A stretch of DNA of 64,000 nt from Luteirhabdus salina (GCA_025384855.1 JALAHT010000004.1:1-64000), one strand, 5' to 3'; shown: positions 53,486 to 62,138, numbered from the stretch's first letter. The notes: generated by a model from the letters alone, not told the origin. A program made the numbers and translations.

Positions 53486-54825
53486 TAGAATTGGGTTTGG
53501 GTTCCTGTTGGGTTGGCGTCTAAAGTGGTTAGTTCGGTAACGGCAAAGTCACCTTCTAGGTTAGGGTCCCAACCATTATAATCACGAAGCATCCGCCAAA
53601 TTTCCAAGGTGGTTTCGCGCTTGGTCTTAAAAAGACTGTTCATTATACTGAAAGCCTCGCGCTTGTCGCTACCGCTACCGGTGTTCATCTTGCCACCGGG
53701 TATGCCTACCCCTAAAAGATTGGCATCGATACCTATGGCGCTCATAATCTCCGCGTTTCCGGTACCTGCATCCAACAATCCCTTTCCATCGGCATCGCCT
53801 CCCTTTGTTTCCAATGGCACTACCTCAATTCCCTTCACCCAATTATTGTCGCGGTCCTTAAACACAGTTACCTGCAATGATTTTCCCGCATTCTCGTTTC
53901 CGGAAAGGTGCTTGTCTATCGCATCTGTCAACTGCTCTCGGATCTCCTTCTTTTTATCTGACTTGAACTTTTGCCACTCGTCTCCATAAGTACGTAAAAA
54001 GTATTCCTCAGATATGTAAACCATATACTTGATGTTAAGCTGGTTTTTACTGAAGGCCTTTTTGTACTCAGGAATCGCATTTACCACATCCATCCATCCA
54101 TTTCGGTAAACACTGTGATGGTCGGGTTCTGGATAGTATGTCTCGTCTACCAATGGGTAGAAAATTGGCATGGTAAACTTATGGATCTTCTTCTTTTTGC
54201 AATATTCCCTGACTTGTTCTGCGGTGCAGTACATATCCACTACAGGAATCGAGACAACATATTCGCTTTTTTCGTTCGTGCTGGTCTGCCAATTATGGCA
54301 GAAGTAAGCGTTTTCTATAAGTCCGGATGCCTCGTTTATGATTTCATACCGCATCTTGGCGGTCTGTAACCTACGGACACTGACTATCTTTGAATAGTCG
54401 TTGCTTAGGATATATTCAGGGAATCCAAGGTTAAAGGTTTCCAAATCTGCAATAATCTCGGTAAGCACGCGGGGCATTTTGGTATTATTGAAGAAATCCC
54501 TGATATCTGGAATGGATGCTAATGGTACCACGGATTTGTCTTCTTTTCCGTCATCGGTGCTGTCCACCCGCATAAGCTTAAATCCTTGGCCATAATGCGT
54601 TGCTTTTAACAGCCTGTAGCTTGTACCGCCGGCGCCGTTCTTTTTTAGGGTTTTCATGAAGTTTTGGGGATAAAGGTTGTCGTCTCCCCATTTTGCTATC
54701 TTTCCTGAATTTCCCTTTTGCTCAAACTTTACATTGGTGTGGTTTTCCTTCGAATCGGCAAAGTGAACGGCCGATACTCCGCCCCCGCCAAAATAAAGAT
54801 GCTTGTTTCGTGTTGCTATGGCCAT
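53485..54825 (-). CDS. Phage portal protein
   Basis: This 446-residue protein has portal-like features: KWGDDNLYPQNFMKTLKKNG (about 45-64) near the start, a central helical region with GYPEYILSNDYSKIVSVRRL-like segment, and a C-terminal half with GKGLLDAGTGNAEIMSAIGID and LLGVGIPGGK. The portal ring is the gate for DNA entry into the head and the base for the tail. It lies directly after the small 117-residue gene and is divergent from the terminase genes. Confidence 0.8.
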   Translation of the reverse strand: MAIATRNKHLYFGGGGVSAVHFADSKENHTNVKFEQKGNSGKIAKWGDDNLYPQNFMKTLKKNGAGGTSYRLLKATHYGQGFKLMRVDSTDDGKEDKSVVPLASIPDIRDFFNNTKMPRVLTEIIADLETFNLGFPEYILSNDYSKIVSVRRLQTAKMRYEIINEASGLIENAYFCHNWQTSTNEKSEYVVSIPVVDMYCTAEQVREYCKKKKIHKFTMPIFYPLVDETYYPEPDHHSVYRNGWMDVVNAIPEYKKAFSKNQLNIKYMVYISEEYFLRTYGDEWQKFKSDKKKEIREQLTDAIDKHLSGNENAGKSLQVTVFKDRDNNWVKGIEVVPLETKGGDADGKGLLDAGTGNAEIMSAIGIDANLLGVGIPGGKMNTGSGSDKREAFSIMNSLFKTKRETTLEIWRMLRDYNGWDPNLEGDFAVTELTTLDANPTGTQTQF

Positions 54826-55178
54826 TAGTAAATCACTTTTTTACCATTAAAGGTTATTATGTAGTTGATGTTTATTTTCTTGATATCGCCATTTTCCAAG
54901 CGAATATTCCTTGTCTTGTTGGTGAAGTGGTTGGGGCTTTTCTTAATTACCTCACGCTTTTCCCCTGGTTTGTAATTTTGAAGCGCATAGATGCTGTTTG
55001 GATCATTACCTTTTTCTTTCATTACCAACTTTGCATCCCTATATTGATAAAGTTTGCCACCAGTCTTACTATTACGGTTATACGAGCGGACTGTCATATC
55101 GAACTTTACGGCACGCCCTTCTTTGTTTGGGGTGCGCATTTCTTCCAAGACATCCTTTAGGTATACGGTATCTAGCAT
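54825..55178 (-). CDS. Small prophage protein ahead of portal (117 aa)
   Basis: This is a basic, beta-rich protein (VKFDMTVRSYNRNSKTGGKLYQYRDAK-type stretch, ending INYIITFNGKKVIY). No family is recognised. It shares one base with the portal start, so it is translated with it. It is the first gene of the block that begins at the divergent TTGTCC inverted repeat. Confidence 0.6.
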   Translation of the reverse strand: MLDTVYLKDVLEEMRTPNKEGRAVKFDMTVRSYNRNSKTGGKLYQYRDAKLVMKEKGNDPNSIYALQNYKPGEKREVIKKSPNHFTNKTRNIRLENGDIKKININYIITFNGKKVIY

Positions 55179-55207
55179 GGTGGCAATTTCTTAGTATGAA
55201 AACAGAT

Positions 55208-55238
55208 AAAAAAGGACAACCCCTGCTTGTCCTTTTTT
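55208..55238. promoter_or_regulatory. Perfect 12-bp inverted repeat of TTGTCCTTTTTT in the terminase/portal gap
   Basis: AAAAAAGGACAA (55208-55219), a 7-base spacer, and TTGTCCTTTTTT (55227-55238) give one copy of the element on each strand. One points at the portal block (30 bases to its start) and the other at the terminase block (44 bases). It also has the form of a terminator hairpin, but both flanking operons begin rather than end here. Confidence 0.6.
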
Positions 55239-55281
55239 AAGAGTGGGTGAAGATGGATTTTTACACTAAAACCCACTGAAA

Positions 55282-55872
55282 TTGGCAGATAATCAATTAA
55301 AAGTAACGAGCAGCAATACTCATTTTGAGAACATCCTAGCATTCTACATGGATGATAAGACGCCAGATAAGGTCAAGATGGAGAAGCTGTCTGATATAGA
55401 AGTAGACCTTAAAAAGCGTTGGGAAACCGCATTTATATCGCTTATTGAATTTAGAAGCCCTAGACAGGCTGCACAACGATTGATGAAGCTTTTCGATATT
55501 AGCGAGGCAACCGCTTATCGAGATGTGCAGCGCTGCGAGATGCTGTTTGGAAGCTTCCAGAACTTCAATAAAGATGCCTGGAAGGCTATTTCCATTGAAA
55601 GGAAGCATTCCCTATACCAATTGGCGCTGAAGGATGGTAATCTTGAACTGGCGTATAAAATAGATAAGGAGATCGATGAAGTGCTGGGCATTAAGGATGA
55701 TGACAGCAAGGTTAACCTTGAAAAGCTATTGGCTCAGTCTTACGAGATCATGATGTCCAAAAAACAAACGAAGCTGGTTAATCAGGTGCTGAAGAAGGGA
55801 GGGTCCGTAAATATGAACGTACCCGATACGATGGAGATTGATTTTGAGGAAATTCATGAAACGAATGAATAA
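55282..55872 (+). CDS. Terminase small subunit
   Basis: This 196-residue protein starts with TTG (ATG 55348 would be a shorter option). It has a helix-turn-helix region SPRQAAQRLMKLFDISEATAYRDVQRCE (about 54-80, shown here in outline), a helical middle and an acidic end. This is the make-up of small terminase subunits that recognise phage DNA for packaging. It overlaps the large subunit gene by 17 bases on the plus strand, opposite to all other structural genes. Confidence 0.75.
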   Translation: MADNQLKVTSSNTHFENILAFYMDDKTPDKVKMEKLSDIEVDLKKRWETAFISLIEFRSPRQAAQRLMKLFDISEATAYRDVQRCEMLFGSFQNFNKDAWKAISIERKHSLYQLALKDGNLELAYKIDKEIDEVLGIKDDDSKVNLEKLLAQSYEIMMSKKQTKLVNQVLKKGGSVNMNVPDTMEIDFEEIHETNE

Positions 55873-57403
55873 GCGGCAGATAACTTTAAACCTTGCGCAG
55901 ATTGTCGCCATTCAGGCGCCAGCTAAGATAAAGTACCTGGAATGGGGAAGGGGTACGGGAAAGAGTACCGTTTTGGCCTACTTTATAGTGATGATGGTGA
56001 AGTATATGCCAAAGGCCACGTTTATCTTGGTTGGTAATACTTACGCTCAGGTGCTGTCCAATACTCTTAAATCCACAAAGAAAGCACTGGAATTCTTTGG
56101 GATATATGAAGATGTAGATTACGTGGTGGGCAGCAGCCAGGGAAAAAGACTTGGGTACTCGATGCCTTATGAGAAGCCTAATCATTGGAACAATATTATA
56201 CATTTTAGTAATGGTACGGTGTTTCAATTGGTGGGATTGGACAATCCCAATTCTAGTAATGGAGGGCGTGGTATTAATTCTAGCGGTATTCTTGCTGATG
56301 AAGCAGCATTGCTTGACCAAGAGAAATTGGCTATTAACGTTAAGAATACCAACCGTAGCTTCGCCAAAAGTACCATTCATGGTGAAAATCCATTTCTTTT
56401 TTCGGAAACATATGTTAGCTCTACCCCCTTAACCAAAAAGGGAAAATGGTTTACCGATGCTGAGGAATTGGCTATGCGTGAACCTGATAAGATATTTTTC
56501 CATAAGGCTACTGCCCATTGGAACCTAGACAACCTTCGACCGGATTACTTTGAGTATATGAAGCAGAGTTATAGCAGTGATGTTATTTATAACGCTGAGA
56601 TGTTGAATATTCGACCGAAGGAGATTACCGACGGGTTTTATCCTCAGTTGACAGAAGACCACTACTATACAAATTTCGACAATGATTATTTGGAGGGATT
56701 AGTTCTAAACGACGTGTTGAAAGAACGTGAGAGTTCTTCATTCAACTGCAAGCAGGATAGTGACCTGATCAAATCGCAACCTCTTATTATTTCGGTGGAC
56801 TGGGGCGCCAATATAAATGCTATGACCATACACCAGCAACAGGATGATATATGGAGGGTATTGAAGGAATTCTTTGTTAAGTCGCCAAAGATATTGGACC
56901 ATCTGTTTCTTGAAGAGTTCCTTCCCTATTATGCGCCGCACCAATGCAAGGAGGTTTACTTCTACTATGATAGGACCGGCAACAATAGGGTAGCCAACTC
57001 AAAGATGACTTTTGCTGACCAGGCGAAGGAGATCATGGAGAAGAACGGCTGGACAGTTTATATGATGACAACTGGATTAAACCCTAGCTATATGGATAAG
57101 TTTAGGCTTATAAATGTAGCATTAAAGGAAGATGGCCGCGGCAAAATGCCAAAGGTTAGAATAAACAAAGCCAACTGTCCTAATCTTATTGTATCAATGG
57201 AGCATGCCGAGGCATACGACCGAGGAAGGGGATTGGAAAAGGATAAGAGACCAGAGCAGCGCAAGGGAGTAGAGCAGGAGCATGCCACTCATCTTAGCGA
57301 TACCTTCGACTATCCTTTCTTTTCAAGATGGTGGGATAAGTTTAACGGTTCGGGTGTTGGGGCCGATGACATGCCGATTTCATCAATTTCACTCGTTTCC
57401 TGA
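55856..57403 (+). CDS. Terminase large subunit
   Basis: I start at ATG 55856, inside the end of the small subunit gene. The 515-residue motor has an N-terminal ATPase with Walker A GRGTGKS (31-37), Walker B GILADEAALLD (about 141) and coupling motif, then an RNase H-like nuclease with IISVDWGAN (about 309) and a closing HLSDTFDYPF (about 481) acidic residue. It cuts and pumps DNA into the prohead. Its stop is followed by a 150-base AT-rich gap. Confidence 0.92.
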   Translation: MKRMNKRQITLNLAQIVAIQAPAKIKYLEWGRGTGKSTVLAYFIVMMVKYMPKATFILVGNTYAQVLSNTLKSTKKALEFFGIYEDVDYVVGSSQGKRLGYSMPYEKPNHWNNIIHFSNGTVFQLVGLDNPNSSNGGRGINSSGILADEAALLDQEKLAINVKNTNRSFAKSTIHGENPFLFSETYVSSTPLTKKGKWFTDAEELAMREPDKIFFHKATAHWNLDNLRPDYFEYMKQSYSSDVIYNAEMLNIRPKEITDGFYPQLTEDHYYTNFDNDYLEGLVLNDVLKERESSSFNCKQDSDLIKSQPLIISVDWGANINAMTIHQQQDDIWRVLKEFFVKSPKILDHLFLEEFLPYYAPHQCKEVYFYYDRTGNNRVANSKMTFADQAKEIMEKNGWTVYMMTTGLNPSYMDKFRLINVALKEDGRGKMPKVRINKANCPNLIVSMEHAEAYDRGRGLEKDKRPEQRKGVEQEHATHLSDTFDYPFFSRWWDKFNGSGVGADDMPISSISLVS

Positions 57404-57503
57404 CACCAAATTCATATTTCCTTAGAAATTGGACGGCACAGGTCATACGGTTATAGGTCACGGCGTGTTACACATCGAAACATTTGAAAATAAAAATTTT
57501 GTT

Positions 57504-57523
57504 TCAACTATTTATTTAGTTGA
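57504..57523. promoter_or_regulatory. Palindrome in the leader of the 57555 gene
   Basis: TCAACTA and TAGTTGA form a perfect 7-bp inverted repeat around TTTATT, followed by TTTTC, in a very AT-rich stretch. It could be an operator or a weak terminator for the terminase transcript. Otherwise I see nothing in 57404-57554. Confidence 0.3.
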
Positions 57524-57554
57524 TTTTCAATAACTTGATAATTTAAAATTGAGA

Positions 57555-57857
57555 ATGAAAACAGATTATTCAGAGGAAATAAGAAGATTCCTTAAAAGCA
57601 ACTACGAACCTGTTCTTTCTTCGGCTCATGAAAATGAAGAAACAGAAATAAAATCTCTTTCTGAAATACATTCAGATATTTGCTCTATACTTCCAAAAAG
57701 ATGGATTTCAGAATCCGATGTTTTTGATATTCTTTCCGACTTGGGTTTTAAAAGCTTCAAGGTTTTTAAGAAACCTATAATTGATAGAGATGGAGATGAA
57801 GATAAGGTTATAGTTCCAGGTAAAACTTATTGGGGCTATTTCCTACAGCCTATCTAA
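57555..57857 (+). CDS. Small AT-rich prophage gene, unknown
   Basis: It starts at ATG 57555 (the longer frame begins at TTG two codons earlier). The 100 residues are acidic, with a helical start (SEEIRRFLKSNYEPVL), ISESDVFDILSDLGFKSF in the middle and a YWGYFLQPI end. No family is recognised. It lies after the terminase genes with its own leader and runs tail to tail into the coiled-coil gene (15-base overlap). It may be cargo expressed by the lysogen. Confidence 0.5.
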   Translation: MKTDYSEEIRRFLKSNYEPVLSSAHENEETEIKSLSEIHSDICSILPKRWISESDVFDILSDLGFKSFKVFKKPIIDRDGDEDKVIVPGKTYWGYFLQPI

Positions 57858-58601
57858 AAATATATCTTCTATTTTCCTAACATCTATCTCGTGCTGGTGT
57901 ACGTCTCTTTGCGTTCTATCTATTTGACGCATTATTTTTTTAGCTTCATTTTTATCATCGATGTCGGAAAGTTCGTTTTTCCATTTTTCAATTCTGCCGT
58001 TTTTCTTTCGAATGTAGTTTTCTAGGTTCTGTCTTTTACGTTCTAACTCAATATCGCTTAGACTTGAAAAATCTATCGAAACCTTGTCCGGAAGAAATGT
58101 TTTGAATTCTTGCCAATGGTCTATTTCTTTCCAGATAGTATCTTTTTGTGAATCTATTGCATCTATTTTTATTTGAATATCTAAAGCCTCCTCTTCCTTT
58201 TCAGGTGGTAATTCATTCAATTCAAATTTAAGGTCGCAAAGATCATAGAATAAATCCTTCAGCTTTCGGAACCTTACTTTTAATTTTGGAGGCAACTCAC
58301 CATACTTAACTTTTTTGAAATACAGTTTAGCAGCTTCAGACTTTTTATGGTTGTCCTCTGCTTCTTTTTGTGGAATTACAGGTGCTTTATGTTTAGGCTT
58401 CTTGGAAGTCCTTAGTGTTTTCTTTGGAGGGTTTTTTGTATTTTTTAGCGCTCGAAGCTCTTTAATCAATAGCGACATATTACGCGAAGAATAACCTCTA
58501 TTTAATACCGAAAGGATTCTGTTTTTTGCGTTTGGCGAAGAAGCGTATAGTTCTACCCCAGTATTGTAGTCCTGGTCCTTAAACCACTCTTGTATGTTCA
58601 T
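57843..58601 (-). CDS. Prophage coiled-coil protein, unknown
   Basis: This 252-residue protein is almost all helix: a small N-terminal domain (about 1-55, EWFKDQDYNTGVELYA), a Lys/Pro-rich linker (about 55-85), and long charged helices (about 95-250). It has no signal or membrane segment. It starts 13 bases downstream of a terminator, so it relies on read-through. Such proteins accompany tail genes in Bacteroidota prophages, but the role is unclear. Confidence 0.55.
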   Translation of the reverse strand: MNIQEWFKDQDYNTGVELYASSPNAKNRILSVLNRGYSSRNMSLLIKELRALKNTKNPPKKTLRTSKKPKHKAPVIPQKEAEDNHKKSEAAKLYFKKVKYGELPPKLKVRFRKLKDLFYDLCDLKFELNELPPEKEEEALDIQIKIDAIDSQKDTIWKEIDHWQEFKTFLPDKVSIDFSSLSDIELERKRQNLENYIRKKNGRIEKWKNELSDIDDKNEAKKIMRQIDRTQRDVHQHEIDVRKIEDIFLDRL

Positions 58602-58613
58602 ATAAATTTATTT

Positions 58614-58645
58614 AAAAAAAGCCGCCTAAGTTGGCGGCTTTTCTT
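58614..58645 (-). terminator. Terminator after the capsid/tail-tube block
   Basis: GCCGCC and GGCGGC (with flanking A and T runs) form a strong hairpin followed by seven T on the minus strand. It ends the capsid block, with only partial passage to the coiled-coil gene expected. It would also work on the plus strand. Confidence 0.88.
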
Positions 58646-58660
58646 CATGAATCAAGGGTA

Positions 58661-58978
58661 CTATCTTTCTAGGGGCGCCAGTGCATTTAGTTTTGTTTCA
58701 AGTACTCTGTCTACCGTTTTCGTGTCGCTCAATTTGGCTAATTCTTTAGCTTCAGTTTCGGTTCTAGCGTTCAAAACCATCTTTGCCACCTCCTTAGCTG
58801 TCAGTTTTTTTGAAGAAAGAAAATCCATACCATCTTCGCCCAACTCAATAAAAGGAAAAATCCTTCTAGGTAATTGGTATAACTTAAAAGCGGTTTCATC
58901 ACCTACCTCTTTGGTAGCATCAACAAATCCCACTTTTGGAACATGATATTTACCTTTCTTTATTTCAAAGTTTGACAT
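58661..58978 (-). CDS. Prophage protein after tail tube, possible assembly chaperone (105 aa)
   Basis: This small soluble protein (YHVPKVGFVDATKEVGDETAFKLYQLP; helical C-terminus with LTAKEVAKMVLNARTETEAKEL) follows the likely tail tube gene with a one-base overlap. In many phages the gene after the tail tube is a tail assembly chaperone, and the size fits, but no sequence motif proves it. Confidence 0.5.
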   Translation of the reverse strand: MSNFEIKKGKYHVPKVGFVDATKEVGDETAFKLYQLPRRIFPFIELGEDGMDFLSSKKLTAKEVAKMVLNARTETEAKELAKLSDTKTVDRVLETKLNALAPLER

Positions 58979-59544
58979 TATACCGCAGGTGTAAATTCAG
59001 TAATGGTACCAGCGTACTCAGGTGCTGGGTAAGGCTGGGTGTCCATGATCTTAATGGTCGTTGCCTTACGATCTCCAGGTGCTTGGCCTGATGTTCCTGT
59101 AACCTCTGAAAAATAAGCTGGTGAAAGCTCGCTTCCAATCTGCTTAACATCTCCGTTACGCTCCTTAATAATCCAAATTCCGGGGCGGTTCTTGTTGTTC
59201 CTGATCCACCCAGCAACTTGGGCGGCCGTTCCCTGCAATGCTCCGGTAAAGCTGTTCTGGAAACTCATGTTTCCTTTTTCTCCAACCTGAGTGCTTTCCA
59301 CCATTCCGGTATCTGGGTTAATATAAACCTTTACAAAGCCATTATCACCCGTAAATGTGTGGGCAGTATCAATGGTGGCTGCTTCCTTATTGGTAGTGGC
59401 AGCGGAAAGTGCCGGAACACCAGCTATTGTTTCAATTTTATCAAGGGGGCTAAAATATACGCCTACCTCGCTTACTCCAGCAGCAACCTCATCGCTAGGG
59501 CAAAAGTCTAGGTTTTCTAGTGCTATAGTGTCTGTACAAGCCAT
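58978..59544 (-). CDS. Likely major tail tube protein
   Basis: This 188-residue protein is beta-rich with few charged helices. It has GVYFSPLDKIETIAG near the start, a central GFVKVYINPDTGMVESTQVGE-type strand pair, and a terminal EYAGTITEFTPA. Position after the capsid gene and one small connector, plus size and composition, point to the tail tube. I recognise no exact family, so the call rests on context. Confidence 0.58.
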   Translation of the reverse strand: MACTDTIALENLDFCPSDEVAAGVSEVGVYFSPLDKIETIAGVPALSAATTNKEAATIDTAHTFTGDNGFVKVYINPDTGMVESTQVGEKGNMSFQNSFTGALQGTAAQVAGWIRNNKNRPGIWIIKERNGDVKQIGSELSPAYFSEVTGTSGQAPGDRKATTIKIMDTQPYPAPEYAGTITEFTPAV

Positions 59545-59547
59545 GTC

Positions 59548-59880
59548 TTAGTGGTTTTGGGTTAAAAAATTGCAGTTTCCAAACACCAATTCAGAAATAA
59601 CGGATTCATCATCCATAATCTCTTGTTGGGTCATTGGCTTGCCGTCGATATTGATTGTTTTTGGGGCCGACGGCTTAAAACTCCATTTAAGTCCCCGCTT
59701 GTCTTCATAGACAGCTACTTCTTCGCTATCTACTTCGGTATCGTTCAGTTCTGCTTCCTTATCCTTAATAGCGGCCTCTAACTCCTTGTTGGTGGCTTTT
59801 TGGTTATCTGAAGCAGCATGAAGGGCCTCGACATCAATGCCGAGGTCCTTTGCTTTTTGTTCTAACTCTTTTTTTGTCAT
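59548..59880 (-). CDS. Small head-region protein (110 aa)
   Basis: The N-terminal half is a helical Lys/Glu-rich segment (KKELEQKAKDLGIDVEALHAASDNQ, with similarity to Rho N-terminal/HeH-like helices), and the C-terminal half contains YEDKRGLKWSFKPSAPKTINIDG. It sits 10 bases after the capsid gene. It could be a head decoration or head-tail joining protein. No firm family. Confidence 0.55.
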   Translation of the reverse strand: MTKKELEQKAKDLGIDVEALHAASDNQKATNKELEAAIKDKEAELNDTEVDSEEVAVYEDKRGLKWSFKPSAPKTINIDGKPMTQQEIMDDESVISELVFGNCNFLTQNH

Positions 59881-59890
59881 GGGTTTCGTT

Positions 59891-60907
59891 TTATGGTGTT
59901 ACGCCGTCGATTCCAAAATACTTTTGGTTAAGTGCTGTAGAACCTAATCCATATCGGGCATCGGCATAGTTCGAAATGAAAACCATTTCATTGATCAAGA
60001 AGTCATAGCCTTTCCAGAACTCCATAAAGATTTTCACCTTATAGTCTTGCTTCTGAACATCCGTAATTTGGGGCTTGTCAAAAACATCTATCAAACGACG
60101 GAAGTTATTTTCAGTTGTTGCAAAGATGTGATCTGAATCCATTCCTGGAATCCCTACAATTTCCCGTTTACCAAGACGTGTTTTTAATTGGTTATCCTGG
60201 AACTTATTTTGTCCGAAAGTATCTTCGTAATCCAAAATATATCGCTCAACATTGTTTTCGCTCATGAAAACTTTCTTGATAACACCCATCTTTTTAAACT
60301 TTGATGGAAGTTGACGCTCAAAAGATGTTACCTGCTCAACAATATTTGAATCCGTCAAGGCACTTAAAGGAATGTGGAATGCCGTATGGTCAGTTCCTGG
60401 CGTACCTGCCTTGATATCTGTCAAGATATTGTCGATGCCGTCCATTGAATTTCCAAAAACATCTAGGTTTGCCGCGTCATAATCACCATTTACGGAAAGG
60501 TAATCAAGGTTATCGATTACTTTTGGAAGAAGCTCGTTCTCAATAATATATTTTGAGATTGGCATATCTTCTGGAGACTTATCCTCAGCATAAAGTTCTG
60601 CAAAATATGAACCTAAAATTTCAGCAGGTACAATTGCAAAGTTAACTTTCTGATGGTAATCCTTTAGAATCTTGTGTTCGATTTGAAGCGCTCCAAGCTC
60701 GTTCCATTCTGGGGCGAAACCTTGCACTACATTTGAAAGAAGTGTATGTGCCTGTGGGTACCGACCTTTCACTTTAGTGATAGGTTTCGTATGTTTATCC
60801 AAGAATACCTCAGTACGGTTAACCGTAGCCGAAATCAACTCTGGATTGTGCTTTAAGTAGGTGTTTACCTCCTTAACAACATCATCGATTACAATAGTAT
60901 CTGCCAT
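59891..60907 (-). CDS. Major capsid protein
   Basis: This 338-residue protein follows the protease/scaffold gene by 3 bases, the standard position for the capsid gene. It has a helical start (VVKEVNTYLKHNPELISATVNRTEVF), a long beta-rich middle and a final region with INEMVFISNYADARYG. Length fits an HK97-type fold. There is no diagnostic motif to read by eye, so the call rests on order, size and composition. Confidence 0.75.
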   Translation of the reverse strand: MADTIVIDDVVKEVNTYLKHNPELISATVNRTEVFLDKHTKPITKVKGRYPQAHTLLSNVVQGFAPEWNELGALQIEHKILKDYHQKVNFAIVPAEILGSYFAELYAEDKSPEDMPISKYIIENELLPKVIDNLDYLSVNGDYDAANLDVFGNSMDGIDNILTDIKAGTPGTDHTAFHIPLSALTDSNIVEQVTSFERQLPSKFKKMGVIKKVFMSENNVERYILDYEDTFGQNKFQDNQLKTRLGKREIVGIPGMDSDHIFATTENNFRRLIDVFDKPQITDVQKQDYKVKIFMEFWKGYDFLINEMVFISNYADARYGLGSTALNQKYFGIDGVTP

Positions 60908-60910
60908 GAT

Positions 60911-62068
60911 TTAATTTTTTAGTTGTGAGTAGATTGAATTATCGAAATCCAAGTATTCATGTTGACTTGGTTTGGGGTCTTTATTTTTTATTGCCGTGTG
61001 GCTATCGCCAGGCTTACCGTTCAGCTCGTTGATCTTTTCGGTTAGCGCAGCATTGATCTGCTCTAAGTTGGCATCCTCAGCCAAATCTTCAACTCCTGCT
61101 AGGGCAGCAGCTTCTCGAAGATTTGTAACGGCATCGTTAGTAGCTTTTTTTGCTTCATTTAAAGCTGTATCGTGTTGGTTCTTTGCTTCTGCAAGTGCCT
61201 CTTCTGCCGATTGTTTTGCTTGCTCTGCATTGCTTACTCTTGTCTGTAGACTGGTAAGCGAAGTTTCAATGGTGGCTTTTTGTTCTTCGTTTAAAAAGGA
61301 ACCATTGTCATTGCTGGCCAACGGCGATTCTAAACCTAAAGCCTTTTCCAGGTGTGGATAAGAATTGGGTTTACTCATGGTTGAATTATTTGGGGTTAAA
61401 TTTTGAATAGGGAAGCTAAATGCCATTGCAGCATATTTTTGAAAAACCTCCTGTCGCGCCATATTCTTAACGCCTTTAGGGGTTTTTGCATCCTTCTTAT
61501 TAATTAATTGTGTATAAAAACCTTCGGTCTTCCCTTCTTTTGCGGTAAACCAATTGTCTTTATAGTTTAGGTATTTTTCCTTTACTTCATCCTCAGAAAT
61601 ACCTAGAACATCTTCCAATACGGTGCCAAGTGCAGAATCAATTTTATCAGCGGCTTCAAGTTGCTCTTCCACCTCTTGTTTGTTTCCAAAATAGACGCTA
61701 CTAGAATTATGGGCCATTAGTAATGAGTTCTTAAAACCCTTTCTTTCATCACCAGAAAGAAAAATCAAGAAGGCCATGGATGCACATAATCCATCGTTAT
61801 AAGTGATAATGTTTTTCTCTGATGAGTAGAGCGCATTGTAAATTGCCAACCCTTCAAAAACATACCCCCCTGGGGAGTTTATTCTAACATGGATAGTATC
61901 GGATTGATCTTCGACTTTTTTGAATTCTTCAGAAAACTGTGAAGCGGTGTTTATATATTCACCTTTTTCCCAATCGTAGCCTCCAATTACACCATATATG
62001 TAAATGGTAGCTTCCCTTTCGGCTTTGTTCTGAACAATCTTAAAATATGTGTCTAGCTTGTTGCTCAC
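60911..62068 (-). CDS. ClpP-like prohead protease fused to a scaffold
   Basis: This 385-residue protein starts with GTG. Residues about 20-200 form a ClpP-type protease with RINSPGGYVFEG, nucleophile in GLCASMAF (Ser97) and His in LLMAHNSS (His120). Residues about 255-350 are an Ala/Glu-rich coiled coil typical of scaffolds. Together they shape and then mature the head. An internal ATG at 61378 (residue 231) heads the scaffold part and could give a separate scaffold, as in lambda C/Nu3. A TGTCC-T6 element lies 58 bases upstream. Confidence 0.85.
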   Translation of the reverse strand: MSNKLDTYFKIVQNKAEREATIYIYGVIGGYDWEKGEYINTASQFSEEFKKVEDQSDTIHVRINSPGGYVFEGLAIYNALYSSEKNIITYNDGLCASMAFLIFLSGDERKGFKNSLLMAHNSSSVYFGNKQEVEEQLEAADKIDSALGTVLEDVLGISEDEVKEKYLNYKDNWFTAKEGKTEGFYTQLINKKDAKTPKGVKNMARQEVFQKYAAMAFSFPIQNLTPNNSTMSKPNSYPHLEKALGLESPLASNDNGSFLNEEQKATIETSLTSLQTRVSNAEQAKQSAEEALAEAKNQHDTALNEAKKATNDAVTNLREAAALAGVEDLAEDANLEQINAALTEKINELNGKPGDSHTAIKNKDPKPSQHEYLDFDNSIYSQLKN

Positions 62069-62125
62069 TATGCTTTAGATTAAAAACAATTATCTAAGCA
62101 CAATGATATAAAGGTGTTAATGCGT

Positions 62126-62138
62126 AAAAAAGGACATT
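62126..62138 (-). promoter_or_regulatory. AATGTCC-T6 element upstream of the capsid block
   Basis: The preceding stop codon TAA runs directly into TGTCCTTTTTT on the minus strand. It is 58 bases before the GTG start of the protease/scaffold gene. Confidence 0.55.
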
